A stretch of DNA of 16,744 bases from Caryophanales bacterium UBA1624 (GTDB taxonomy: Bacteria; Bacillota_I; Bacilli_A; RFN20; CAG-826): assembly GCA_002321395.1 (NCBI GenBank), contig DCMK01000066.1, positions 1,924 through 18,667 of the forward strand. The letters run 5' to 3'. This document shows, one piece after another, positions 1 to 6,374 of this stretch. The notes under the pieces were generated by a model. The model saw only the letters and a program-made list of their open reading frames with translations, was not told the origin of the DNA and searched no databases. The first letter of the stretch is position 1; the number at the start of each line of letters is the position of its first letter. Made by a program: the position numbers and the translations under genes.

Positions 1-590
1 TTTTCGATGATACGGGCAAGCTCCTCTGGAAGCAGACGATGGACAAAGAGGATTTTTTGCGAATCCGCAGAGAGTTTGAAAATCAAAAAGACGTCGCGGT
101 TTATTGCTATCTTGGGGACGACTCCATCGCTTCTTACTCCCCAGAGCCTTGGGCTGATTTTGAATACAAGATCAACCACTTCTCGCATCATTGGGATTTG
201 TCCAAAGACGACTCCCCACTCGATCGCTTCGGCGTCACGAAGATGATGATCGCCGCGATGCCGGAAGTTTCGTCGAAGATCGTTTTGGACCATAAAGATT
301 TTGAGGATTTCACCATCGTCCGCAGCAACGAGCATTTTTTGGAAGTAATGCCGAAGGGCGTTTCAAAAGCCTCCGCGATTGAGCCAATTCGCCGCCTGCT
401 TGGGATTTTGAAAGAAGACGTCTACACGTTCGGCGATTCGGGGAACGATCTGCAAATGATCGCCGATTACCAAGGCGTCGCCATGGGGAACGCAACCCCA
501 GATGTGAAGAAGGCCGCGAAATTCATTACGAAAGATTGTCAGGATTCCGGCGTGGCGTATGCCTTGAGGGAGATTCTTCACCTCATTTGA
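1..590 (+). CDS. Cof-type HAD-IIB family phosphatase, 3' part (5' end outside window)
   Basis: The frame is open from base 3 and has no credible start inside the window, so the gene begins upstream; 195 codons are visible. The C-terminal half of the HAD core is clear. A motif III lysine lies in PKGVSKASAI (lysine codon at 366-368), and the motif IV acidic cluster GDSGND is at 432-449, followed by the AMGNA / VKKAAKFIT pattern typical of Cof/YidA-type sugar-phosphate or flavin-phosphate phosphatases. The visible N-terminal part would be the mobile C2 cap domain. The nucleophile motif DxD lies outside the window. Members of this family are soluble cytosolic phosphatases of broad specificity, so the substrate cannot be named. 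Its last 13 bases overlap the end of the opposite-strand gene at 578. No terminator is visible. Confidence 0.9.
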   Translation, partial: FDDTGKLLWKQTMDKEDFLRIRREFENQKDVAVYCYLGDDSIASYSPEPWADFEYKINHFSHHWDLSKDDSPLDRFGVTKMMIAAMPEVSSKIVLDHKDFEDFTIVRSNEHFLEVMPKGVSKASAIEPIRRLLGILKEDVYTFGDSGNDLQMIADYQGVAMGNATPDVKKAAKFITKDCQDSGVAYALREILHLI

Positions 591-1213
591 TTTTTTTGTT
601 CTTTGCTTGTTTTGAGCAAAGGGAAAAGATGGGCCAATCCCAAACTGGACGCAATCGCGGAAATAATCCGCAAATCGATCCACGGGGCACTTATTTTGAA
701 AACATCCTCAATGCCCTCTTCGGAAGAGAAAAACAATTCGTAATGCATTCCCCTCCCAATGGAGGGCTCGCAGAAAAACAAAATCGAACCCGCGAGGAGG
801 AATCCCGCCCCCGCTATGGAGGCAGGCTTTGAATTGCGGCCGACCGTCGATAGCGCGGTCCCAAGCGAAGAGAAGAGGAAGCCGAGGATCGCGCAAATAT
901 GCAAGGAGGCTTCATACTCTCCAAATTCCAAAGAAGACGCTGAGTCGATTCCGATAAGATTCAGCGTCATGGAAGAAGGGTCAAAACTGCATTGGTAGGC
1001 TTTTCCTGTCCGGGCTTCCCAATGCGACAGGGAGAAGAAAACCGCATCGAAATCCAGCGACGTCGATGTCCGAACCAAAAGGTTTCCGGAGGATGATCCC
1101 TGCGCGGTGACTAGAGAGGTCACCGTCCCGGAAAAAGAAAAGCAAGCGGCGAAAAGAAGAGAAAAGAAAAGGAGCATGCAAACCAAATAGAGGATTCGAA
1201 GCGTTTTCCTCAT
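578..1213 (-). CDS. Unknown membrane protein with about four membrane segments
   Basis: A 211-residue protein I do not recognise. Hydrophobic segments lie near residues 5-27, 104-126, 131-150 and 178-200. The roughly 75 residues between the first and second segment are Ser/Thr-rich and probably sit outside the membrane. The first segment contains LLFAACFSF, which resembles a lipobox only weakly, so a membrane anchor is more likely than a lipoprotein signal. The ATG is supported by a purine-rich ribosome site (GGGGGAAGG) just upstream. The gene diverges from the HD gene at 1261 across only 47 bases and converges on the HAD gene with a 13-base overlap. No conserved domain is visible and no function is proposed. 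Confidence 0.75.
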   Translation of the reverse strand: MRKTLRILYLVCMLLFFSLLFAACFSFSGTVTSLVTAQGSSSGNLLVRTSTSLDFDAVFFSLSHWEARTGKAYQCSFDPSSMTLNLIGIDSASSLEFGEYEASLHICAILGFLFSSLGTALSTVGRNSKPASIAGAGFLLAGSILFFCEPSIGRGMHYELFFSSEEGIEDVFKISAPWIDLRIISAIASSLGLAHLFPLLKTSKEQKNQMR

Positions 1214-1238
1214 AGCCTTCCCCCGTTCTTTCTTTTTG

Positions 1239-1244
1239 AGTTTA
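1239..1244 (-). promoter_or_regulatory. Possible -10 box for the membrane-protein gene
   Basis: On the minus strand these bases read TAAACT. They would place the transcript start near 1232 and give a leader of about 19 bases that still holds the GGGGGAAGG ribosome site. No good -35 is visible. The box lies next to the -10 of the opposite-strand gene, and together they form the short palindrome TTTAC-C-GTAAA (1241-1251). Confidence 0.3.
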
Positions 1245-1247
1245 CCG

Positions 1248-1253
1248 TAAAAT
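1248..1253 (+). promoter_or_regulatory. -10 box (TAAAAT) of the HD-domain gene; predicts a leaderless mRNA
   Basis: TAAAAT ends 7 bases before the ATG at 1261, so the expected transcript start falls on or next to the A of the start codon. No Shine-Dalgarno sequence precedes the gene. The -35 region (around 1225-1231) is poor. The same arrangement recurs at four other genes in this window, which strengthens the call. Confidence 0.55.
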
Positions 1254-1260
1254 TGCGTCT

Positions 1261-2256
1261 ATGGAAGAGATTCAGCCGATCCAATATTGTCCGAAAGAAG
1301 ATCTGCCCTCGTGGTGGGGCGAGGCCATATCCAGCAAAGAAATGCTGCGCCTTAAAGACGTGGGCATGAACTGTGGCCTGGAATACACCCATTTCCCTCT
1401 TTTCTCTAAGATCGGCGCTTACTCTCGGTACGCCCATTCCCTAGGCGTCGGGGAAATCGTTTGGAAATTCACCCGTGATCCTAGGCAGACTTTATCCGCC
1501 TTATATCACGACATCGCGACGCCTTGCTTTGCCCATGTCGTGGATTTCATGAACGGGGATTATGAAAAGCAGGAATCCACGGAGGAGGCGACTTCCTCCC
1601 TTCTTTCCCAAAGCGAAGAAATCCGAAGTCTTCTCCGCCGCCTTGGTCTGTCCGTGGAGGACGTATCCGATTACCATCGATTCCCCGTCGCGGATACCCC
1701 CTCACCCTCCCTTTCTTCGGACCGGCTGGAATACACTTTGTCCAACGCGATCAACCTCCTTGGCGAAAAGAGGGGCCAAATGCAAAGGGTCTATGACCAA
1801 ATTGTTTTGCTTTCGGATGGGCTTCTGGGCTTCCTTGAGGAAGCTCCGGCGCTTCAGCTTGGCAAGCTTTCCCTTCGATGCGGGGGAATTTATTGCTGCG
1901 ATGAGGACCGTTATGCGATGGAAACGCTGGCAAGGCTTTTGAAAAAGGCGATTTTTGCGGGGATAATTCAAAAAAGCGATTTATATGGGCAAGAAAAGGA
2001 TTTGATCGCTAAAATAAGCGCTTCTTCCTTTGCGCCGGAGTGGAACGTTTATCGCGGATTATTCGCCCTTCAAAAAAGCCCATCGAAACTATCGGACGAA
2101 TGGATTCAAGTCGATGCGAAGAAACGCTATATCGACCCTTTGATCGGGGAGCGAACCCTTTCGAAGGCCAGCCCAACTTTTCGAAAGCAAGTCGAGGAAT
2201 TTTTGAAAAAGGATTTCCATGTTTTCCTTAAGGGCGTTTCTCGAAAACTTTTTTGA
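1261..2256 (+). CDS. HD-domain phosphohydrolase, dNTPase/SAMHD1-like
   Basis: A 331-residue soluble protein. The motif R-Y-A-H-S-L-G-V (His59) followed by HDIATPCFAH (His83, Asp84, His92) and a downstream DRLEY (Asp154) matches the HD metal-site order H...HD...D of SAMHD1-like and dGTPase-like hydrolases, which commonly act on nucleotides. In SAMHD1-type enzymes the segment usually reads HDxGHGPFSH. Here the inner G-H is A-T, so one conserved histidine near the active site is missing although the four metal ligands appear present. The substrate is unknown; hydrolysis of a (deoxy)nucleotide is an inference from fold motifs. The start is the first ATG, seven bases after a -10 box. The 3' end overlaps the opposite-strand hslO by 29 bases. 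Confidence 0.8.
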   Translation: MEEIQPIQYCPKEDLPSWWGEAISSKEMLRLKDVGMNCGLEYTHFPLFSKIGAYSRYAHSLGVGEIVWKFTRDPRQTLSALYHDIATPCFAHVVDFMNGDYEKQESTEEATSSLLSQSEEIRSLLRRLGLSVEDVSDYHRFPVADTPSPSLSSDRLEYTLSNAINLLGEKRGQMQRVYDQIVLLSDGLLGFLEEAPALQLGKLSLRCGGIYCCDEDRYAMETLARLLKKAIFAGIIQKSDLYGQEKDLIAKISASSFAPEWNVYRGLFALQKSPSKLSDEWIQVDAKKRYIDPLIGERTLSKASPTFRKQVEEFLKKDFHVFLKGVSRKLF

Positions 2257-3070
2257 GCTCATCGAAAGGATAGACGTATTTCTTGCCGCAGAAGCCGCAA
2301 GTGATTTCAATCGGCTTTCCTGCGGCGAGAATCTGATCTTTTTCTTTTCCGCTGAGCCCTTGCAAAATCGCCAACCCCTTTTCATGCGAGCACGAGCAGC
2401 GAAAGAAGATGTCCTTTTGGCTCGTTGCTTTGCCGTCGATTCCTTCTAATAGCAGGGAAAGGATCTGTTGAGGGGCCATTTCTTTCTCTAAAATCTCCGT
2501 TGCGGGCGGCATGCTTTGCAAGTTTGCCATGATGGCGTTTGCAATCTCTTGTTTGGCAAAAGGAAGCGCTTGAACCATGTAGCCAAAGGAATAGGGGACT
2601 TTCCCTTCGGAAGAGACTTTCACGCCGAGGCAGAAAAACGTAGGTAGTTGGACGGATTGGTTGTAATAGGCGTTTAGGGTCTCCGCGATCCCACCTTCTG
2701 ATAAAGGGGTCACCGAATTGTACGGAGTTCTCATCCCTTCGTCCTTGAGGATGAGCAAGTCTCCCTTTCCGATACCTCCGAGGGCGGCTGGGTTGGCGGA
2801 AAATCCTTTCACGTTTCCGCGCGAATCCGCGGTCGCGATCACCTTTTTCAAATCGCCATCGCCTTCGATTTCCAGGGTAAGGACGGCTCTCTCTCCTTTC
2901 ATCAAATCCCCCATCAAGGCAGAAGCGGTCAAAAGCTCGCCCAGCGAGCGGATGGAAGTGGGGGAATCCCCGTGGAGGAGCCTGGCCTGTTCCACCAAAG
3001 TCCCGCTGACGCAGCTGGAGACGATGAATTCTTCATTGCCCCCCAAAACTCGGAAGATCTGATCTTTCAT
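2228..3070 (-). CDS. hslO: Hsp33 redox-regulated chaperone
   Basis: A 280-residue protein of normal Hsp33 length. Hsp33 is a cytosolic holdase activated by oxidants: four cysteines release zinc and form disulfides, which exposes the client-binding surface. The zinc site is complete as CSC (Cys225, Cys227) and CGFC (Cys258, Cys261), with 30 residues between the pairs. N-terminal family signatures are also visible, such as GELLTASALMGDLMKG near residues 44-59 and the GNVKGF segment near 85-90. Its ATG overlaps the stop of the upstream thioesterase gene in an ATGA arrangement, so it is likely translated by coupling; only a weak purine run (GAAGAGAAA) precedes it. Its own 3' end overlaps the HD gene tail to tail. 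Confidence 0.95.
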   Translation of the reverse strand: MKDQIFRVLGGNEEFIVSSCVSGTLVEQARLLHGDSPTSIRSLGELLTASALMGDLMKGERAVLTLEIEGDGDLKKVIATADSRGNVKGFSANPAALGGIGKGDLLILKDEGMRTPYNSVTPLSEGGIAETLNAYYNQSVQLPTFFCLGVKVSSEGKVPYSFGYMVQALPFAKQEIANAIMANLQSMPPATEILEKEMAPQQILSLLLEGIDGKATSQKDIFFRCSCSHEKGLAILQGLSGKEKDQILAAGKPIEITCGFCGKKYVYPFDELKKVFEKRP

Positions 3071-3801
3071 TTTGCGTTTCTCTTCGCGAAATCGAATTGG
3101 GTTAGGAAGCGGTCTTCGCCATTGACTCTTCCCACGACCAAAAAGGAATCGTCATTCTCTTCCTCTATGAAAATGTCTACTTTTTCCTTTTCTTGGATCT
3201 CCTTCTCGAAATTGATGAGGATCCTTGAAATCTGATGGCCGGCGTAGAACTCTCTGCTTTTCGCGTCGACGGCCAGTTCGAGGTAACGGACGTTGTTCAG
3301 ATGGCCGTTCAAGTCGCACATGGAGTAGGTGATTTCACGTTGGTAGGCAGGGGTTAATCCCTTTTCCGGGGCCCTCAGTTTCTCGGGGCGTCCAAGCTCG
3401 TTTGGATGGGTTTCTTTGGGGAAAGGGAAGGAAAAGGGAGAATGCAGAACGACTTTACGGGTCTTCTCTTCCAACAAAGCCCAAGTGGAAGCGACCCGGA
3501 ATAGGTCGGATCCTCTTTCGTCTTTGGCGAAGAAATGACGGAAATAGAAGAAGCCAAGTTGCTCGCCGGGGTAGGTGGAGACCTTGATTTTTTCCATGAA
3601 AGTCGGCATCCGTTGGATGCGGATTTCCATGCGGGTCAAAACCCAAAGGTATCCCTTGTCTGTCGTGGCTTCTTTCCCAGCGCCGATCTCTTCCGCCCCC
3701 GTAGTCGCGCTGCTTTGCAGGATCCGGAATAGGGAGGGGATGGAAAGATCGAGGAAGGGATCGACAAGATTGGAGTCAATAAGGTATTCGTCTGTGCGCA
3801 T
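3067..3801 (-). CDS. Acyl-ACP thioesterase (double hotdog, FatA/FatB-like)
   Basis: A 244-residue protein with the two-hotdog architecture of acyl-ACP thioesterases, which release free fatty acids from acyl carrier protein in the cytosol. The N-terminal hotdog covers about residues 1-130 (with GYLWVLTRMEIRI near 50-62) and the C-terminal one about 150-240. The catalytic segment D-L-N-G-H-L-N-N-x-x-Y (Asp163, Asn165, His167, Asn170, Tyr173) matches the DxNxH active-site pattern of plant and bacterial family members. The gene is first in a two-gene unit with hslO (4-base overlap). A TAAAAT box ends six bases before the ATG and no ribosome site is visible, so a leaderless mRNA is predicted. It is divergent from the GntR operon across 77 bases. 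Confidence 0.88.
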   Translation of the reverse strand: MRTDEYLIDSNLVDPFLDLSIPSLFRILQSSATTGAEEIGAGKEATTDKGYLWVLTRMEIRIQRMPTFMEKIKVSTYPGEQLGFFYFRHFFAKDERGSDLFRVASTWALLEEKTRKVVLHSPFSFPFPKETHPNELGRPEKLRAPEKGLTPAYQREITYSMCDLNGHLNNVRYLELAVDAKSREFYAGHQISRILINFEKEIQEKEKVDIFIEEENDDSFLVVGRVNGEDRFLTQFDFAKRNAK

Positions 3802-3807
3802 AAGCTG

Positions 3808-3813
3808 ATTTTA
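3808..3813 (-). promoter_or_regulatory. -10 box (TAAAAT) of the thioesterase-hslO unit; predicts a leaderless mRNA
   Basis: On the minus strand TAAAAT is followed by six bases and then the ATG at 3801. The expected transcript start therefore coincides with the start codon. A -35 is weak (ATTTCA or TTTCAT at 17-18 bases spacing). No Shine-Dalgarno sequence is present. Confidence 0.5.
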
Positions 3814-3844
3814 ACCGCTTTGCCCATTGGATGAAATCGCAGGC

Positions 3845-3873
3845 TTGAGTTAATACAGAAGAGACAGTAAAAT
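3845..3873 (+). promoter_or_regulatory. Promoter of the GntR-ABC operon (TTGAGT-N17-TAAAAT); predicts a leaderless mRNA
   Basis: This is the best-formed promoter in the window: -35 TTGAGT (3845-3850), exactly 17 bases of spacer, and -10 TAAAAT (3868-3873). The ATG follows after five bases, so transcription would begin at or within a base or two of the start codon. GntR regulators of this type usually control their own operon, so an operator would be expected here. I see only a weak imperfect TTAATAC...GTAAAAT symmetry. Confidence 0.65.
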
Positions 3874-3878
3874 GAGGC

Positions 3879-4223
3879 ATGCGAAGAAAAAACGGTACAT
3901 ACACAGTTGTTGAGGAACTCGCCTTGCGCTTTGAGCATCTCATTGAGGCGGGCGTTTACAAGGAAGGCGACAGGCTCCCGTCCGTTCGGGAAGTCGCTTT
4001 GGCGGAGAGATTGAATCCGAACACCGTCGCCCACGCTTTCCAAAAAGTGTGCGAGGACGGATATGCGGTGGCTTTTGAGAAAAAGGGGTACTTCGTAGGC
4101 CCCAAAAGCATGAAAGATCCTTTGGCGAAGCTCATCCGCAGCCTTTTGAAGGAAGGCTATACCTTTGATGATCTTCAAAACGCCCTCGATGGGGTGAGAA
4201 AGGAAATGGACGGCAATGATTAA
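3879..4223 (+). CDS. GntR-family transcriptional regulator, short YtrA-type
   Basis: A 114-residue DNA-binding protein. Residues about 8-75 form the GntR winged helix-turn-helix, with the hallmark DRLPSVREVALAERLNPNTV and the wing EKKGYFVG. The C-terminal tail is only about 40 residues, too short for an FCD, UTRA or aminotransferase effector domain, which is the YtrA subfamily layout. YtrA-type regulators are normally encoded first in ABC-transporter operons and repress them, often responding to cell-envelope stress or antibiotics; that role is inferred here. The gene overlaps the ABC ATPase gene by eight bases. The ATG at 3879 lies directly downstream of a well-spaced promoter with no room for a ribosome site. 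Confidence 0.88.
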   Translation: MRRKNGTYTVVEELALRFEHLIEAGVYKEGDRLPSVREVALAERLNPNTVAHAFQKVCEDGYAVAFEKKGYFVGPKSMKDPLAKLIRSLLKEGYTFDDLQNALDGVRKEMDGND

Positions 4224-5097
4224 AATTAAGAATCTAAGCAAAAGGTTCGGCAAAACCGTCGCTTTGGATCGACTAAGCCTCGAAATCGGTGATGGCATTA
4301 CTGGCCTGGTTGGCGAAAACGGCGCAGGGAAGTCGACTTTGCTTCGCTGCATCGCCGGGATTTTGAACCCGGAGGAAGGCGAAATCCTTATCGATGGCAA
4401 ACCCAGGAACGCCCTTGAAGCGAAGCGGGAAATCTATTTCCTTTCCGACTATCCTTATAGCCCAAAGGCGGGGACCATTGATTCCATTTACGAGTTTTAC
4501 TCCTGCTTTTACGATTTCGAGTTGGACCGCTTCCACGAAATTCTTTCCCATTTCTCTTTGCCCCCAAAAGGCAAAATCGTGAATTTCTCCAAAGGGATGA
4601 GGCGTCAGCTGTTCATCGCGTTGGCCCTTTCCTCCCGGACGAGATACCTTTTAATGGACGAAGCCTTCGATGGCTTGGATCCCATTGCCTTGGATGAAAT
4701 CAAAGGGGAAATCCTCAAAGAAAAAGAAAACGGTCGCTCCATCTTCGTCTCCAGCCACAATATCTCAACCTTGGAAAGGCTTGCCGACCGTTTCGTCATG
4801 CTTTCCAAAGGGCGCTTGGCGGAAAACGAGGAGACCCAATCTTTGGGGAAGAATTTCGTCAAATACCAAGCCTATTTCGAAACGAATCCGACCGAAGAGC
4901 AGCTCCGCTCCCTCTGCAGCCTCGTCTCTTACCGTAAGGTGGGCTCGATTTTGAATTTCGTCATGGAGGAAAATGCGGAGGATCTAGCGAAAATCAAAGC
5001 CGCCTTCCCTCCGAAATTCATGGAGCAGGTGGAAATCGACGCCGACGAGCTTGTTACTTTGGCCATGATCAGGGCCAGAAAGGATTTGAACCGATGA
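4216..5097 (+). CDS. ABC transporter ATP-binding protein (YtrB-like)
   Basis: A 293-residue ATPase subunit. Walker A GENGAGKST lies at residues 33-41, a divergent signature NFSKGMRRQ at 123-131, Walker B YLLMDEAFDGLD at 144-155 and the H-loop SSHN with His181. The Q-loop region reads IYFLSDYPYSP, so the usual glutamine is not evident, and the canonical LSGGQ is replaced by FSKGM. The C-terminal ~80 residues after the nucleotide-binding domain are an accessory extension of unknown role. Position between a YtrA-type regulator (8-base overlap) and a multi-span permease (ATGA overlap) marks it as the motor of an ABC-2-type transporter. The transported substrate is unknown; export or defence against envelope-active compounds is the usual guess for such operons. 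Confidence 0.92.
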   Translation: MIKIKNLSKRFGKTVALDRLSLEIGDGITGLVGENGAGKSTLLRCIAGILNPEEGEILIDGKPRNALEAKREIYFLSDYPYSPKAGTIDSIYEFYSCFYDFELDRFHEILSHFSLPPKGKIVNFSKGMRRQLFIALALSSRTRYLLMDEAFDGLDPIALDEIKGEILKEKENGRSIFVSSHNISTLERLADRFVMLSKGRLAENEETQSLGKNFVKYQAYFETNPTEEQLRSLCSLVSYRKVGSILNFVMEENAEDLAKIKAAFPPKFMEQVEIDADELVTLAMIRARKDLNR

Positions 5098-6335
5098 AAG
5101 TCAAAAAGTACGTCCGCTACCAGCTGAAGTCTTGGCTTTCGCTGATGATTGCCTTCGCCACCATCGTCTTTGCTATGACGGTCATCGTCGGCCTCAACGC
5201 TTCCCCCTCCGTCACCGCGGCGCCGCTAGAGTATTCGGAAAGCGGACTTGCCACGTTGAGTTCAGTCCCGCCGCCTTTATATTATTACTCCCGCCTCCCC
5301 TCTTCCTCCATCGCCGGGATGCTGATTCCTTCCTTGCTGGCCGCCTGCATCCTCCCCTTCTTCGCTTTTGGGCATCGATACGGGAAAGTCCGCGCCGATT
5401 GTTATCTCTCCCTGCCGACGAAAGACGGCCAAGTCACCCGCATCCGCGTATTGATTTTGGGCGCTTTTTTGCTTGTCACATATTTAGGATCGTATCTTTT
5501 CGGCATCGGAGCCGCGATCGCCCGGCAGTTCATAACGGTCGCCAGCCTATCCGCGAAAGCCTCTCAGGCGGGCAATGTGGTGCTTACCATCGTCTACGGT
5601 TCGTTTGGCTGGTATTTCGTCGCATGGATCTTTGGGCTGTTCGTCGTCGCCGGTTTTTATGCCCTGAATTGCTTCTTCGTGAGCCAAGGAAACAACGTGA
5701 TCCAAGGCTTGATCGGCTTGCTTTCCGGCAATATCGTCGTCAATCTCTTTACCGTTTTGTCTATCTGCTTGCTGATCCGTTTCAGCGCCAGCTCGGATTG
5801 GTACACCGATTTCGGGCTGAACCGCCTCTTTATTTTGAGCCCCGGCGTTTACGTCCCCGTTTACATGATGGAATCCATTTTCGGGATGCTCGAGATCCAC
5901 GCCGCCGATGCGGCTGAATCCGTTTATGCGGATTGGCCTTGCTGGCTGAGCTTTGCCTCGTTTTTGGTTTTGGCGGTGGGCTCGGCTTTCTATTTGCTCC
6001 GCGGAAAAGAGCCGGGTGGGGAATCGGCGGGCGCCGATCGCCCCAGGAATCCCTTCGCGATCGCCCTACCTCATCTTGCCGCGGGCGTCCTCTTTTCCTT
6101 TAACTCGATTCTTTTCTCAGTGCTTTTCGTAACTTCATCGAGCTTCTCCTATCAATACATCTCCTTCTTGGTTTTCGTCGCTGCCTTGGTTTGGGGCGGC
6201 GGCATCTATTACGTCGTTCTTTCCCTTTACAATCGGAACTTTAAACTCAACCTCCCCAATTGGATTTCGTTCGCGGCGATTTTGACGGGATCCTTTGTTC
6301 TTTTCCTTTCGACGAATTTAGTCCCGCTTTATTGA
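5094..6335 (+). CDS. ABC-2-type transporter permease
   Basis: A 413-residue integral membrane protein with roughly nine or ten hydrophobic segments: near residues 13-34, 73-93, 119-142, 164-196 (probably two), 203-228, 285-304 and three more in the last 90 residues. Between the second and third segments, RADCYLSLPTKDGQVTRIRVL resembles the cytoplasmic motif seen in ABC-2 permeases partnered with YtrB-like ATPases, where a Leu-Pro pair precedes the next membrane helix. The ATG overlaps the ATPase stop as ATGA, and AAAGGA about ten bases upstream may serve as ribosome site. It closes the regulator-ATPase-permease operon. No hairpin-plus-T-run terminator is visible in the 39 bases before the next gene. 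Confidence 0.85.
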   Translation: MKVKKYVRYQLKSWLSLMIAFATIVFAMTVIVGLNASPSVTAAPLEYSESGLATLSSVPPPLYYYSRLPSSSIAGMLIPSLLAACILPFFAFGHRYGKVRADCYLSLPTKDGQVTRIRVLILGAFLLVTYLGSYLFGIGAAIARQFITVASLSAKASQAGNVVLTIVYGSFGWYFVAWIFGLFVVAGFYALNCFFVSQGNNVIQGLIGLLSGNIVVNLFTVLSICLLIRFSASSDWYTDFGLNRLFILSPGVYVPVYMMESIFGMLEIHAADAAESVYADWPCWLSFASFLVLAVGSAFYLLRGKEPGGESAGADRPRNPFAIALPHLAAGVLFSFNSILFSVLFVTSSSFSYQYISFLVFVAALVWGGGIYYVVLSLYNRNFKLNLPNWISFAAILTGSFVLFLSTNLVPLY

Positions 6336-6362
6336 TGCCTTCGGCCTATGCTTCATGATGGC

Positions 6363-6368
6363 TATAAT
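6363..6368 (+). promoter_or_regulatory. Consensus -10 box (TATAAT) of the S41 lipoprotein gene; predicts a leaderless mRNA
   Basis: A perfect TATAAT ends six bases before the ATG at 6375, which again puts the expected transcript start on the start codon. A convincing -35 is lacking. The box argues against the in-frame upstream ATG at 6348, which would lie inside the promoter. Confidence 0.6.
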
Positions 6369-6374
6369 CGAAGT

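Noticed and set aside
3851..3874. TTAATAC...GTAAAAT symmetry as GntR operator
   Set aside because: The arms match only in part and overlap the -10; no second site supports it. An operator here is expected but not demonstrated.
6348..6374. In-frame ATG at 6348 as start of the S41 lipoprotein
   Set aside because: It lies upstream of a perfect TATAAT (6363-6368) and would put nine extra residues before a classical lipoprotein signal peptide.
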